Part shown: positions 7,897 through 18,370 of the stretch, one piece after another
How positions within the stretch are numbered: position 1 is the stretch's first letter
Layout of the letters: each line of letters begins with the position of its first letter
DNA from: SG8-41 sp963699525
Lineage (GTDB): Bacteria; Pseudomonadota; Gammaproteobacteria; Burkholderiales; SG8-41
Reading direction: 5' to 3'
DNA: 64,000 bases
NCBI GenBank assembly: GCA_963699525.1
Contig: CAVOUI010000006.1
Location: 1 to 64,000 of the forward strand
The notes under the pieces: model-generated
What the model saw: only the letters and a program-made list of their open reading frames with translations
What the model was told of the DNA's origin: nothing
Database searches by the model: none
Program-made: the position numbers and the translations under genes

Positions 7897-9512
7897 CGCA
7901 CGCGGTGGTCTGCGAGGACCTCTGGAAATCGTACCGCCTGCGCCGGCCCGTGGGGCTGCGCGGCTGGATCCTCGGCGGCGTTCCGCGCGACAGCCGCTTC
8001 TCCCGCCACTGGGCCCTCTCCGGCGTCAACTTCATCGTCACCCGCGGACAGGCCCTGGGCGTGATCGGGCCGAACGGCAGCGGCAAGACCACGCTCCTCG
8101 CGATCCTGCTCGGCGCGGTGCAGGCGGACCGCGGGCGCGCCATCCTCAACGGGCGCGCGGCGTCGCTCCTCGAGCTGGGAGCGGGATTCCAGGGCCACCT
8201 CACCGGGCGCGAGAACGTCTACCTCTACGGGTCGATCCTGGGCATGACGCTCGCGGAAATCCGCGGCCGCTTCGACCGCATCGCCGAGTTCTCGGAGATG
8301 GAGGCGAGCCTCGACCGCCCGCTGCGGCGTTACTCGGCGGGCATGATCGCCCGGCTGCGCTTCTCGGTGATCATCCACTCCCCGGCGGACATCCTTCTCA
8401 TCGACGAAGTGCTCACCGTCGGCGACGCCCGCTTCCAGCGCAAGTGCCTCGACGCGCTGCGCGAATTCAAGCGGCGCGGCGGCACACTTCTCCTCGTGTC
8501 CCACGACATGGAGGAAATCGCGAGCCTCTGCGACGACGCGATCTGCCTCGATTTCGGCAGCGTGGTGGACGACGGACCGGCGCGCGAGGTGGCCGCCCGC
8601 TACCAGGACCGCACCATCGGGCCGGGCCAGTCGCAGGCCCAGGGCATGAACGCCCGCATCTCGCTGCTGCTCCCGACGCGCGGACGGCCCGAGCTCCTGC
8701 GCCGTTTTCTCGAGAGCGTGCTCGCGCGCAGCGAGCGGCCGGAGCTGGTGGAGGTGGTGGTCTATGCGGACGCGGACGATCCCTCGAGTCACGGATTCCG
8801 CGTGGAGGGGCTCGAAGTGCGCACCATCGTCGGGCCCCGCGCCTCCATGGGCGACTACAACACGGCCTGTCTCGAGGGCTCCCGCGGCGACATCGTGGTG
8901 CTCGCCAACGACGACGTCGTGATCCAGACCCGTGGCTGGGACCGGAAGCTGCGCGAGATGCACGCGGCCATGCAGGACCGGGTCTACCTCGCCTACCCCA
9001 ACGATCTCTTCAAGGGCCGGGGTTTGAGCGCGTTTCCGATCCTCTCGCGCGCGGCGTGCCAGCTCCTGGGAGAGCCCTTTCCGCACGCCTACCGCGGCGC
9101 CTTCATCGATTACCATCTGCTCGACATCTTCAAGCGGCTCGAGCGCCGCGGCCATCCGCGGCTGATCTACCTCGAGGACATCGTCTTCGAGCACATGCAC
9201 TACCGTACCGGCAAGGGCGACTTCGACGAGATCTACGGCAAGCGCGACCGCTTCGGCGACGATGACACGTTCCTCAGGATGCGCGATGAGCGCAATGCCG
9301 CGGCGCAGCGGCTGCTCGCGGCGATCGAGGGCGCATCGGCGCGGCGTCCGCTCACGGCAGGCGCGCCGACGCCGCCGGAGCTCCTCGAGGTGACCCTGCT
9401 CGACCGCGAGCTGCCCCTCTCGTGGCGGCTGCGCCTGTTCCTCTGGTTCCTCGCGCGCAACTTCGCCCGCCTCGTTCTCGACCGCCGTCGCACTCACGGC
9501 CTCGGCGTGTGA
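7893..9512 (+). CDS. Wzt-like ABC ATPase fused in frame to a glycosyltransferase
   Basis: One continuous 539-residue frame. Residues 1 to about 250 are a Wzt-like ATPase: Walker A GPNGSGKT, signature YSAGM, Walker B DILLIDE, SHDM switch. From M252 (ATG at 8646) the chain continues as a GT2-type glycosyltransferase: ISLLLPTRGRPELL, GPRASMGDYNTA, and an acidic NDDV in place of a classical DxD. No stop separates the parts. In the paralogous first pair the ATPase ends with its own stop at the matching position, so this is either a true fusion or the result of an indel that removed the stop. Other single-base errors in this window make the second option real. Either way both activities belong to O-antigen assembly and export. 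Confidence 0.72.
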   Translation: MTHAVVCEDLWKSYRLRRPVGLRGWILGGVPRDSRFSRHWALSGVNFIVTRGQALGVIGPNGSGKTTLLAILLGAVQADRGRAILNGRAASLLELGAGFQGHLTGRENVYLYGSILGMTLAEIRGRFDRIAEFSEMEASLDRPLRRYSAGMIARLRFSVIIHSPADILLIDEVLTVGDARFQRKCLDALREFKRRGGTLLLVSHDMEEIASLCDDAICLDFGSVVDDGPAREVAARYQDRTIGPGQSQAQGMNARISLLLPTRGRPELLRRFLESVLARSERPELVEVVVYADADDPSSHGFRVEGLEVRTIVGPRASMGDYNTACLEGSRGDIVVLANDDVVIQTRGWDRKLREMHAAMQDRVYLAYPNDLFKGRGLSAFPILSRAACQLLGEPFPHAYRGAFIDYHLLDIFKRLERRGHPRLIYLEDIVFEHMHYRTGKGDFDEIYGKRDRFGDDDTFLRMRDERNAAAQRLLAAIEGASARRPLTAGAPTPPELLEVTLLDRELPLSWRLRLFLWFLARNFARLVLDRRRTHGLGV

Positions 9513-9514
9513 CC

Positions 9515-10204
9515 ATGAGCCAACAGAAACCACTCTACTCGCTTCACTATCCTTCCTTCTCGCCGTTCGACAGGGCCGCCCTGCGCCAGCTCGCATCGGG
9601 GCTCGATCCAGGGTTCAAAATTCTCGAGATCGGGAGCTGGCTGGGACAGGGAAGCACCGCCGTGCTGATCGCGGAAGCCACGAAAAAGCAGGGAATTCTA
9701 TATTGCGTTGACACCTGGATGGGCAACCCCAACGTCGAGAAACACCAGCAGATCGTCCGCCAGTACGACGTGCTGGGCACGTTTTTGCATAACGTCGCCG
9801 CTGCAGGCGGGCAGCACGTGGTCCGGACGCTCGTCATGCCCAGCACAGAGGCGGCGGGCATCGTGCGTGATGCCGCGTTCGATCTCGTATTCATCGACGC
9901 CGACCACTCCTACGCCTCGACGCTCCACGATGTCCGTGCCTGGCTGCCCAAAGTCAAGCGAGGTGGAATCCTGTGCGGGCACGATTGCGAAGGACGGGTC
10001 GCGGATTTCGGCCGGGAGCGCCTCCGGTCCGGCCTGGACCGTGACACGATTCCCGGCAACCAGCACTTTCGCGAGGTCCATGCCGGGGTCATCGTGGCGT
10101 GCAATGAAATATTCGAGGACCGGCACCAGCTGTGGGCGGAGACGCCGATCCGAGCGGAGGACGGCTCATTCGGGCGATCCACGATCTGGTTCGTACAGGT
10201 CTAG
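9515..10204 (+). CDS. Class I SAM-dependent methyltransferase
   Basis: A 229-residue protein of the Methyltransf_24 type. SAM-binding motif I is ILEIGSWLGQGS (about residues 31-42), and FIDADHSY marks the acidic motif typical of macrocin-O-methyltransferase and cephalosporin-hydroxylase-like enzymes found in polysaccharide loci. WLPKVKRGGILCGHD follows. The ATG at 9515 is two bases after the preceding stop. It probably O-methylates a sugar of the surface polysaccharide; the target is unknown. Confidence 0.75.
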   Translation: MSQQKPLYSLHYPSFSPFDRAALRQLASGLDPGFKILEIGSWLGQGSTAVLIAEATKKQGILYCVDTWMGNPNVEKHQQIVRQYDVLGTFLHNVAAAGGQHVVRTLVMPSTEAAGIVRDAAFDLVFIDADHSYASTLHDVRAWLPKVKRGGILCGHDCEGRVADFGRERLRSGLDRDTIPGNQHFREVHAGVIVACNEIFEDRHQLWAETPIRAEDGSFGRSTIWFVQV

Positions 10205-10215
10205 CGCCGTACCGT

Positions 10216-11853
10216 ATGGGAATCGCCCTGCCCTTCAAACCGCTTGTAGTCGGCGCCCCGCGCAGCGGGTTTGCCCTGCTCGCGAGCGTGCTGATCCATT
10301 TCGTCCCGCTCGCGCCGGGGAAGCTCGACCTGCGCCAGCGCGTGCTCAATGCGCTCGGGCGCCATCTCGGCGACCACGTCTCGGCCGCGATCGCGAAGGC
10401 ATTCGCGCAGCGCGGCGTGACGAACGATCTCCTATACAACGCGAACTTCCGCTACGTCGTCGGCGGCCCCAAGTGGCTGAAGGGCGGCGATCCGCAGACT
10501 GCTTGCTTCCGCAAGTACATCGGCGTGCGCGGTCTGGGCGACTTCACCCTCGTCACCTCGCACCCGCGAGAGCTGCTCGACATGGACGAGGTCGTGCACT
10601 CGCACAGCGATCCCGGCCTGTGGCTCTCCCATCCCGGCTACCGCGACTACGTCAAGTACGCCTCGGTGCGCAACCCCATCGGCATCCTCAACTCCGCGGT
10701 GTTCTCGCTCAACGCGCTCTCGAGCGAATACATCCAGAAGTTCGTGCCCCCGGAACTGGACAATCACGCGATGCGCGAGGGACTCGCGCTCTACAAGTTC
10801 ACCGATCTCGACTTTTTCGAGGGTCTCGTGCGCTTTCTCGCCCCGCACCTGCGGGAATTCCTCCGGCACCGGCATGGCTACACCGTGATGCGCTGGGAGG
10901 ACCTAATCACCGACCCGCTGCCGACCATCCGCCGGCTCGCCACGGCCGCGGGCATCGACGTGTCCGAGTCATTTGCGCGCGACCTGTGGACGAAGCTCGA
11001 CCGCGTAAATCTGACGCAGGCGCACAAGCACAACTACCGTCCCGGGGCGGGCATCGTCGGAGACTGGAAAAAATGGGTCGTCAACGAGCACCTGGAAATC
11101 GCGCGCCGCCATGGGCTGGAGGAGATCGCCGCCGAGCTGGGTTACGAGGGATTCGGGCGGCTCGACGAGTCCCGCTACACGCCGTTCCAGCGGCAGGTCG
11201 TCGGCTTCATCCGGCGCGGCGAGGTCCACCGCGAGTTTTTCGACCGGGATCTCTTCACCTTCGCCTTCAACAAGTCGAACCTGGTGTCCGACAAGTTCCC
11301 CTTCCGCCGTCCCGGCTGGCGCAAGCACACCCAGATCGAGCGCTCGATCTTCAGAGACGAAGCGCTCGAGCGCGGCATCTGGGATGTCGCCGAGAGCGCA
11401 ACCGGGGAGCTGAACGCGTTCCTGCGCGATTTTCTCGATGCGCCGTGCGACAACCCGGCCGCAGCGCTGCGGCACCTCGGCGCGCTGCGCCGGCAGCATG
11501 AAGGCGGCCTCGGCGCGCGCGACCCGGTGCGTTTCGCGGAGGCGTTCCGCTCGGCGGAACAGGCGGCGCGCGGCGGCGCGCCGCTCCCCGCGCGCATCGT
11601 GTCATTCGCGCGCAGAGCGCTCGGCCGGCTGCGCAGGGCAGCGCTCCCCGCCACCCCCGGCGCGACCGAGACGCCGCGCGTAATCGAGCGCCTGAGGGGC
11701 TACGATATCGTGTTCTACAAGGGGGTATATTACGGACTGCCGCAATCGCTGGGACCGGTGCGGCTCGACTCCCACGAGGCGCGGCGGCTGCCCGGCGTGA
11801 TCGACGGTACCACGCCGGAAAGCGTGCGGGATGCCATTGCTGAACTACCGTGA
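10216..11853 (+). CDS. Sulfotransferase-like protein (long)
   Basis: A 545-residue protein. The N-terminal GAPRSGFALLASVL resembles the 5'-phosphosulfate-binding loop of PAPS-dependent sulfotransferases, and YASVRNPIGILNSAVF resembles the 3'-phosphate-binding strand–helix. MRWEDLITDPLPTIRRLA is also usual in this superfamily. About 200 further residues (Arg- and Ala-rich, ending with a small FYKGVYYGLPQSLGPVRLD unit) follow. A similar short unit (HNIVRYRGRFYGTVDED) closes the next protein, so the two share a C-terminal module. It may sulfate a glycan; activity against PAPS is unproven. An in-frame upstream extension exists but the ATG at 10216 fits the fold best. Confidence 0.6.
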   Translation: MGIALPFKPLVVGAPRSGFALLASVLIHFVPLAPGKLDLRQRVLNALGRHLGDHVSAAIAKAFAQRGVTNDLLYNANFRYVVGGPKWLKGGDPQTACFRKYIGVRGLGDFTLVTSHPRELLDMDEVVHSHSDPGLWLSHPGYRDYVKYASVRNPIGILNSAVFSLNALSSEYIQKFVPPELDNHAMREGLALYKFTDLDFFEGLVRFLAPHLREFLRHRHGYTVMRWEDLITDPLPTIRRLATAAGIDVSESFARDLWTKLDRVNLTQAHKHNYRPGAGIVGDWKKWVVNEHLEIARRHGLEEIAAELGYEGFGRLDESRYTPFQRQVVGFIRRGEVHREFFDRDLFTFAFNKSNLVSDKFPFRRPGWRKHTQIERSIFRDEALERGIWDVAESATGELNAFLRDFLDAPCDNPAAALRHLGALRRQHEGGLGARDPVRFAEAFRSAEQAARGGAPLPARIVSFARRALGRLRRAALPATPGATETPRVIERLRGYDIVFYKGVYYGLPQSLGPVRLDSHEARRLPGVIDGTTPESVRDAIAELP

Positions 11854-11905
11854 CCGGTGACCTGTGACCCGTGAGTGGTAAGACGCACTAACATTTCGCA
11901 GATTC

Positions 11906-13237
11906 ATGCTTGAGCTACGTCTGATCGCGGGCGATGCTGCCGCTTTCCGCGCCTCGCTCCAGGAGCTTCACGCCGCAGGTCATCGCCGCATCACGCTCTG
12001 GCCGGACAACGAGCTTGCGCGCGACGCGGCGCGCCACGCGAAAGAGCTGGGCTGCGACGTTCGCCTCGAAGCCCCCGACGCGCAGCAAGGAATGCCGGGT
12101 CCCTGCCTCCTGCTCGCGGAAACCGATCCGTCTGCCTTGTCGCGGCAGCTGCACTCGTTGATCGACCTCAAGGACGGCATCGTCATCGCGCCGCGCACGC
12201 GGCATGCCTATGACGCGCGTCCACTGTTCCTAATCTCGATCCCCAAGGCCGGCACGCACCTGCTCTACACGCTCGCCGAGGCATTCGGCTACGTCGCCGG
12301 CATCGTATGCCCGGAATGGCCGAGGCCCCGACACTGGTACTGCGTCGAGTACTCCAACTCGCACACCCGGGCGACGGATTTCTTTATCGACACCGTGCGC
12401 CGCAGCCCGTTCGGCAATCGCCACCATCCGTTCACCGCCAGCCCGGCGCTGTTCATCTACCGCAATCCGCTCGACATCCTCGTGTCGGAAGCCAACTACT
12501 ATCACCGCGACGGCAGCACTGTCTTCGGCGGCTATCTCAGTAAACGCTCGTTCGAGGAACGGCTGCTCACGCTGATCGATGACCCCTGGCTGTTCGGATC
12601 GTTCCGCGACCGCATGGCGGGGTTCGTGCCGTGGCTGGAGTTTCCCAACGTCATCCCCGTCTCCTTCGAGGAGCTGGTCGGGGCGCGCGGCGGAGGCGAC
12701 GATGCCGTGCAGCGCCGGCTGATCTGGTCGCTGCAGTTGAAGCTCCATGTCCCCGGAGCGCCCGACGCGTTCGCGGCGCAGGTGTTCGATACCGAAAGCG
12801 CCACGTTCAATTCAGGCCAGATCGGCTCGCACCGGGAAAAGCTCGGAGAGAGAGCGCGGAGCCGCTTTCTCGAGCTGCCGCAGGATTTCATGCGCGAGCT
12901 CGGTTACGCATCGCCGGACGCGGCCGGCTCTGCCCGCTTCCCGCTGCGCTCCGAGGAATTCATCCGGCGGCCACTGGCGACGGCCGATGAGACCTTCTGG
13001 GGCACGCCGATACTGATCGAGACCAACTGGCATGGCCACAATATCGTGCGCTACCGGGGCCGATTCTACGGTACCGTTGACGAGGACCTTGCCACGTTGA
13101 AGGATTTCCAGTTGTCCGTGCTCCCGTCGGCCACGGAAATCGCGCCACTCAAGCGGAAGCTCGCCAAGTCCTCCGCCCCGACCAGGCGGTTGCGGCAACT
13201 CGTCATCCGCCTCGCGCGCCGATTTGGCGGACACTGA
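11906..13237 (+). CDS. Sulfotransferase-domain protein
   Basis: A 443-residue protein. After about 110 residues of alpha/beta sequence comes FLISIPKAGTHLLYTL, a good 5'-PSB loop of PAPS sulfotransferases, and then FIYRNPLDILVSEANYYHRDG, the 3'-phosphate-binding segment. VIPVSFEELVG precedes the usual helical region. The C-terminal WHGHNIVRYRGRFYGT resembles the short module at the end of the preceding gene. The two neighbours suggest that the polysaccharide carries sulfate. No PAPS-synthesis genes are in the window. Confidence 0.65.
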   Translation: MLELRLIAGDAAAFRASLQELHAAGHRRITLWPDNELARDAARHAKELGCDVRLEAPDAQQGMPGPCLLLAETDPSALSRQLHSLIDLKDGIVIAPRTRHAYDARPLFLISIPKAGTHLLYTLAEAFGYVAGIVCPEWPRPRHWYCVEYSNSHTRATDFFIDTVRRSPFGNRHHPFTASPALFIYRNPLDILVSEANYYHRDGSTVFGGYLSKRSFEERLLTLIDDPWLFGSFRDRMAGFVPWLEFPNVIPVSFEELVGARGGGDDAVQRRLIWSLQLKLHVPGAPDAFAAQVFDTESATFNSGQIGSHREKLGERARSRFLELPQDFMRELGYASPDAAGSARFPLRSEEFIRRPLATADETFWGTPILIETNWHGHNIVRYRGRFYGTVDEDLATLKDFQLSVLPSATEIAPLKRKLAKSSAPTRRLRQLVIRLARRFGGH

Positions 13238-13298
13238 CACCCTCCAAGATTCCTGTCCAGGCCAATCCGATACAGCCTGGAGTCGAGGATGTCGAAGT

Positions 13299-14276
13299 TC
13301 ATCCCCACCACTTCACGCCAACGGCGCGCAACAGCTCTGCCAGACCTCGTCGCAATATTGCGTCGCTAGGCGGCATGCGTCGAACCTGGCCATTTGAATA
13401 CGCGGTCTTGGACTTTGAGGTGCGCAGCGCGATGAAGCCGCGTTGCATGCGGTGCCATCTTTTCCACTTGTCTGGCAGGCTATCGGGCGGCTGGATCTCA
13501 TGAATGTCCTCAAAACCGCATTGCGCTAGTGTCAGCCTTAGCAGGGGAATCGAAATCTTGACATCGTTATCGAACCCCAATGGCCAGTCCAGCGAATTGG
13601 GATATCTGGCGGGGTAACCATACGTGAGCGACAACGCATCTTGATCGTTGACGGGGCACCAGAAGAACACCGCTTTGGCGGCACGTTCGCAGAGATAGGT
13701 CAGGTGATATATCGGGTCGACCAGGTGGCACGTTACCGCCACGCTCAATGTCACATCTACCTTCGGCAAGCGCGCATAGCGCAGCCGGTGCTGGAAACTG
13801 TCCCACTCCGTGAAATGAAACTCGCAGCGGGTCCCCAGTACCTTGTTGAACCAAGAGAACACCCGGGAATTATTCGTGAAATCGTAGCCAATGCACCGTC
13901 GTGCGCCTTTCAGATCGAGGGCGTAGAGAAAATACCCGGTATTGCACCCGATTTCGGCGAAACTCAGCCCGGATACGCCGGTTCTCGAGGCGATCTGCCC
14001 GACAAAATCGTCGTATATGGCGCGCAGAGCCGCGTTCTCGCGCCTGAACGCCGCGGGGTCATCAGTCAGCAGATCCCTGACGCTTGCATCCGCGTTTTTC
14101 CAGTGGACATTCCCTCCGGCACCATGATTAATGAACCTGTAGCCTTCCCCGGTTTCCAGGTCATCGGAAAAAATGAAGGGCTGGTAGGCAAGCTTTCTCC
14201 TAACGATGAATTCGTGAAGCTCCGCAAGCTGGTTCGGCGAGATGTTGCGGCTGCGAAGGTCCAATATGCCTCCCAA
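13299..14276 (-). CDS. SAM-dependent methyltransferase, low-GC insert
   Basis: A 325-residue protein read against the direction of the surrounding operon. SAM motif I is LSFAEIGCNTGYFLYAL, and DVTLSVAVTCHLVDPIYHL corresponds to motif II/III; the acceptor part is unknown. The frame begins with TTG at 14276. A second in-frame TTG at 14264 has GGGAGG just upstream and may be the true start. Base composition is clearly lower in GC than the genes on both sides, which suggests recent transfer into the O-antigen locus. Its 5' end abuts the divergent aldolase gene. Confidence 0.65.
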   Translation of the reverse strand: MGGILDLRSRNISPNQLAELHEFIVRRKLAYQPFIFSDDLETGEGYRFINHGAGGNVHWKNADASVRDLLTDDPAAFRRENAALRAIYDDFVGQIASRTGVSGLSFAEIGCNTGYFLYALDLKGARRCIGYDFTNNSRVFSWFNKVLGTRCEFHFTEWDSFQHRLRYARLPKVDVTLSVAVTCHLVDPIYHLTYLCERAAKAVFFWCPVNDQDALSLTYGYPARYPNSLDWPLGFDNDVKISIPLLRLTLAQCGFEDIHEIQPPDSLPDKWKRWHRMQRGFIALRTSKSKTAYSNGQVRRMPPSDAILRRGLAELLRAVGVKWWG

Positions 14277-14386
14277 AAAGCTTTTGTAGAATGACTGCGA
14301 CGCTACGCTATGATACCGGCAGTGACAATCTGCATCAGGATGCCGCGCGAAACGCGCGCAGCGCGCTGCAAGGGGGCGGCCCTCGT

Positions 14387-16360
14387 GTGAAGAGCCTCTG
14401 GAACGAGGCTGAGGCCGGGCGCTGCCGGTCGGAACTCGACCAGCGGGTCTATACGTCCCGGCTGCTCGGGCGCGACGCCTCGCTCGTGCTGCACGGCGGC
14501 GGCAACACCTCGGTCAAGGTGAGGGAGGCGAATGCCGTCGGCGAGGAGGAGGACATCCTCTACGTCAAAGGCAGCGGCTGGGACCTCGAGACGATCGAGG
14601 CTCCCGGTTTCGCGCCCGTGCGCCTGGCGCACCTCGTCAAGCTCGCCCGCCTCGAGGCGCTCGAGCGATGCGCGGATGGTGAACGAGCTCGCGACCCAGG
14701 TCACGCGCGCGGGCGCGCCGGCGCCCTCCGTCGAGGCGATCCTGCACGCGATCCTGCCGCACAAGTACGTGGACCACACGCACGCCGATGCGCTGCTCGC
14801 CATCACCAACACGCCCGACGGCGAGCGCCGCGTCCGCGAGATCTACGGCAAGGACACGGTAATCGTTCCCTACGTGATGCCGGGATTCGATCTCGCCCGC
14901 CATTGCGCGCGCCAGTTCGCGGCCGAAGCCAGTCGCGGCACCATCGGCATGGTGCTCATGAATCACGGCATCTTCTCCTTCGGCGCCACCGCCCGGGAAT
15001 CGTACGAGCGCATGATCGCGCTGGTCGCGCGCGCCGAGGACTATCTCGCCCGCAACGGCGCGTGGGAGCTGCCGCGGCCGGCCGCTGACGGCGTGACGCC
15101 GGCGCTGCGGACGGAACTGGCGCGCCTGCGGCAGGAAATCTCCGCCTGCGCGGGCTTTCCGGTCGTGCTGGCCGTTCATTCCGACCCGAAGTATCTCGGC
15201 TTCGCACGCCGCAGCGACGCCTCGCGCCTCGCCCAGCAGGGGCCGGCGACGCCGGACCACGCGATCCGCACCAAGCGCGTGCCGATGCTGGGCCGCGACG
15301 TTGCCGCTTTTGCCGCAGCCTACCGCCAGTACTTTGACCGGCATGCGCCCGCCGCGAAGGAGACGAAGACCCCCCTCGACCCCGCGCCCCGAGTGATCCT
15401 CGATCCCGCATTCGGCCTGGGCTGCGTCGGGCGCAGCGCCCGCGAGGCGCGCATCGTGCGTGACCTCTACGATCACACCATCGACGTCATCCTGCGGGCG
15501 ACGGCACTGGGCGGCTACCGCGCCCTGCCGGAGCGCGAGATCTTCGACGTCGAGTACTGGGACCTCGAGCAGGCGAAGTTGAGGAAGGCGGGCGCGCCGC
15601 CGGTCTTCGCGGGCGAAGTCGCGCTCGTGACCGGCGCCGCCTCGGGCATCGGCAAGGCCTGCGTGGAAGCCCTGCTCAAGCGCGGCGCGGCCGTGATCGG
15701 CCTCGACATCGATCCCGCGGTGGCGCAACTCTTGTCCGGTCGCCCCGACTACCTCGGACTGAAGTGCGACGTCACCTCGGAGCGCCAGGTGGCGGACGCG
15801 CTGGAGGCGGGCGGGCGCGCGTTCGGTGGGCTCGACATGCTGGTGCTGAACGCCGGCGTCTTTCCCGGCGGGCGGCGGATCGATGCGCTCGACGCGACGG
15901 AATGGCGGCGCGTGATGGGCGTCAACCTCGACGCCAACCTCGCGCTGATGCGCGAATGCCATTCCCTCCTCAAGCTCGCGCCGAACGGCGGGCGCGTGGT
16001 GGTGATCGGCTCCAAGAACGTGCCGGCGCCGGGTCCCGGCGCGGCGGCCTACTCGGCGTCAAAGGCGGCGCTCACCCAGCTTGCGCGCGTTGCCGCGCTG
16101 GAATGGGGCGCCGACCGCATCCGCGTCAACATCCTGCATCCCAACGCGGTCTTCGACACGGCGGCCTGGTCGGAGGACGTCCTCGCCGCGCGCGCCGCGC
16201 ACTATGGAATATCCGTCGAAGCCTATCGCAGCCGCAACGTGCTCGGGACCGAAGTGAAAAGCCGCGATGTTGCGGAGCTGGCGGCGGAGATGTGCGGGCC
16301 GCTCTTCGCCAAGACCACCGGGGCGCAGGTGCCGGTCGACGGCGGCAACGACCGCGTCAT

Positions 16361-16364
<4 letters not shown>
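14387..16364 (+). CDS. Bifunctional class II aldolase / short-chain dehydrogenase (one frameshift)
   Basis: Corrected length is about 658 residues. The N-terminal class II aldolase/adducin half has HGGGNTSVK, the HTHADALLAI metal-site pair and NHGIFSFG. The C-terminal half is a classical SDR with TGAASGIGK, LNAGVF, and the YSASK active-site pair. This is the RhaD/YuxG-like fused architecture. One extra base near 14664-14672 breaks the frame. The GTG at 14387, after a GGGGG Shine–Dalgarno, gives the family's usual KSLW N-terminus; an ATG at 14291 is the longer option. The stop overlaps the mtnA start. Expected chemistry: retro-aldol cleavage of a ketose-1-phosphate to DHAP and an aldehyde, then NAD(P)-linked conversion of the aldehyde. 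Confidence 0.8.
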
Positions 16365-17400
<1,036 letters not shown>

Positions 17401-17404
<4 letters not shown>

Positions 17405-18357
17405 CGGCCGACGGAGCCATTCTGGTGACGGGGGCGGCCGGATTCGTCGGCCGGATCCTGTGCGACGCGCTCGCCGCCCGCGGCCGCAAGCCGCGCCGGG
17501 CGGTCCGCGCGCCCGACCCCGCATGTCCCGACGCCGTCGCCGTGGGCGACATCGGCTCCGGCTCCGATTGGCACGCCGCGCTCGAGGGCGTGAGGGATGT
17601 CGTGCACCTGGCGGCACGCACCCACGTCCTGCGCGAGACCGCGCCCGACGCCCTCGCCGAGTACCGTCGCGTCAACGTGGCGGGGACCGAGCGGGTCGCG
17701 CGCGCCGCCGCCGCGCGCGGCGTCCGCCGCCTGGTATTTCTGAGCAGCGTAAAGGTGAACGGCGAGTCGACCGGAGCGCGCCCATACACGGAGGATGACG
17801 CGCCGCGCCCCGAGGATCCCTACGGCATCTCGAAATGGGAGGCGGAACAGGCGCTCGCCCGCGTTGCCGCAGAGACCGGCCTCGAGGTCGTGGTACTGCG
17901 CCCGCCGCTCGTCTACGGGCCGGGCGTCAGGGGGAATTTCCTGCGGCTCATGGATCTCGTCGCGCGCGGGACGCCGTTGCCGCTTGCGGCCATCGAGAAC
18001 CGCCGCAGCCTCCTCTACGCGGGCAACCTCGCCGACGCCATCATTCAGGCGCTCGCCTCGCCGCGGGCCGCCGGCAGGACTTACCTCGTGAGCGACGGCG
18101 AGGACGTGTCCACTCCGGATCTCGTGCGAGCGCTCGCGCACGCGCTCGGCGTGAAGCCGCGCCTCCTTCCCGTTCCGCTCGCGGCGCTTCGCTTCGCCGC
18201 GACGATTATGGGACGAGGCGCCGAGCTTGCTCGCCTCGCCGGCTCGCTGCAGGTGGACAGCTCACGGATCCGGCGCGACTTGGGGTGGGCGCCGAGCTTC
18301 AGCCTGGCTCAAGGGCTTGAGCAAACTGCTCGGTGGTATCATTCGCGTAGCGCATGA
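17401..18357 (+). CDS. UDP-sugar 4-reductase/epimerase (WbpV-like SDR)
   Basis: A 318-residue extended SDR with TGAAGFVGR at the N-terminus, HLAARTHV, SSVKVNGE as the Ser site and YGISK as the YxxxK pair. The gene order with the next two genes (SDR, WbpL-like transferase, WbpM-like dehydratase) is the one seen for UDP-QuiNAc/FucNAc initiation modules, where WbpV reduces the 4-keto intermediate made by WbpM. It starts with GTG inside the mtnA stop. A plain UDP-glucose-4-epimerase role is the alternative. Confidence 0.75.
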
Positions 18358-18370
18358 GGCCGATACCATC

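Noticed and set aside
14291..14386. Upstream ATG (14291) as the start of the aldolase–dehydrogenase.
   Set aside because: The extra 32 residues have no family match, while GTG 14387 gives the usual N-terminus and has a GGGGG Shine–Dalgarno.
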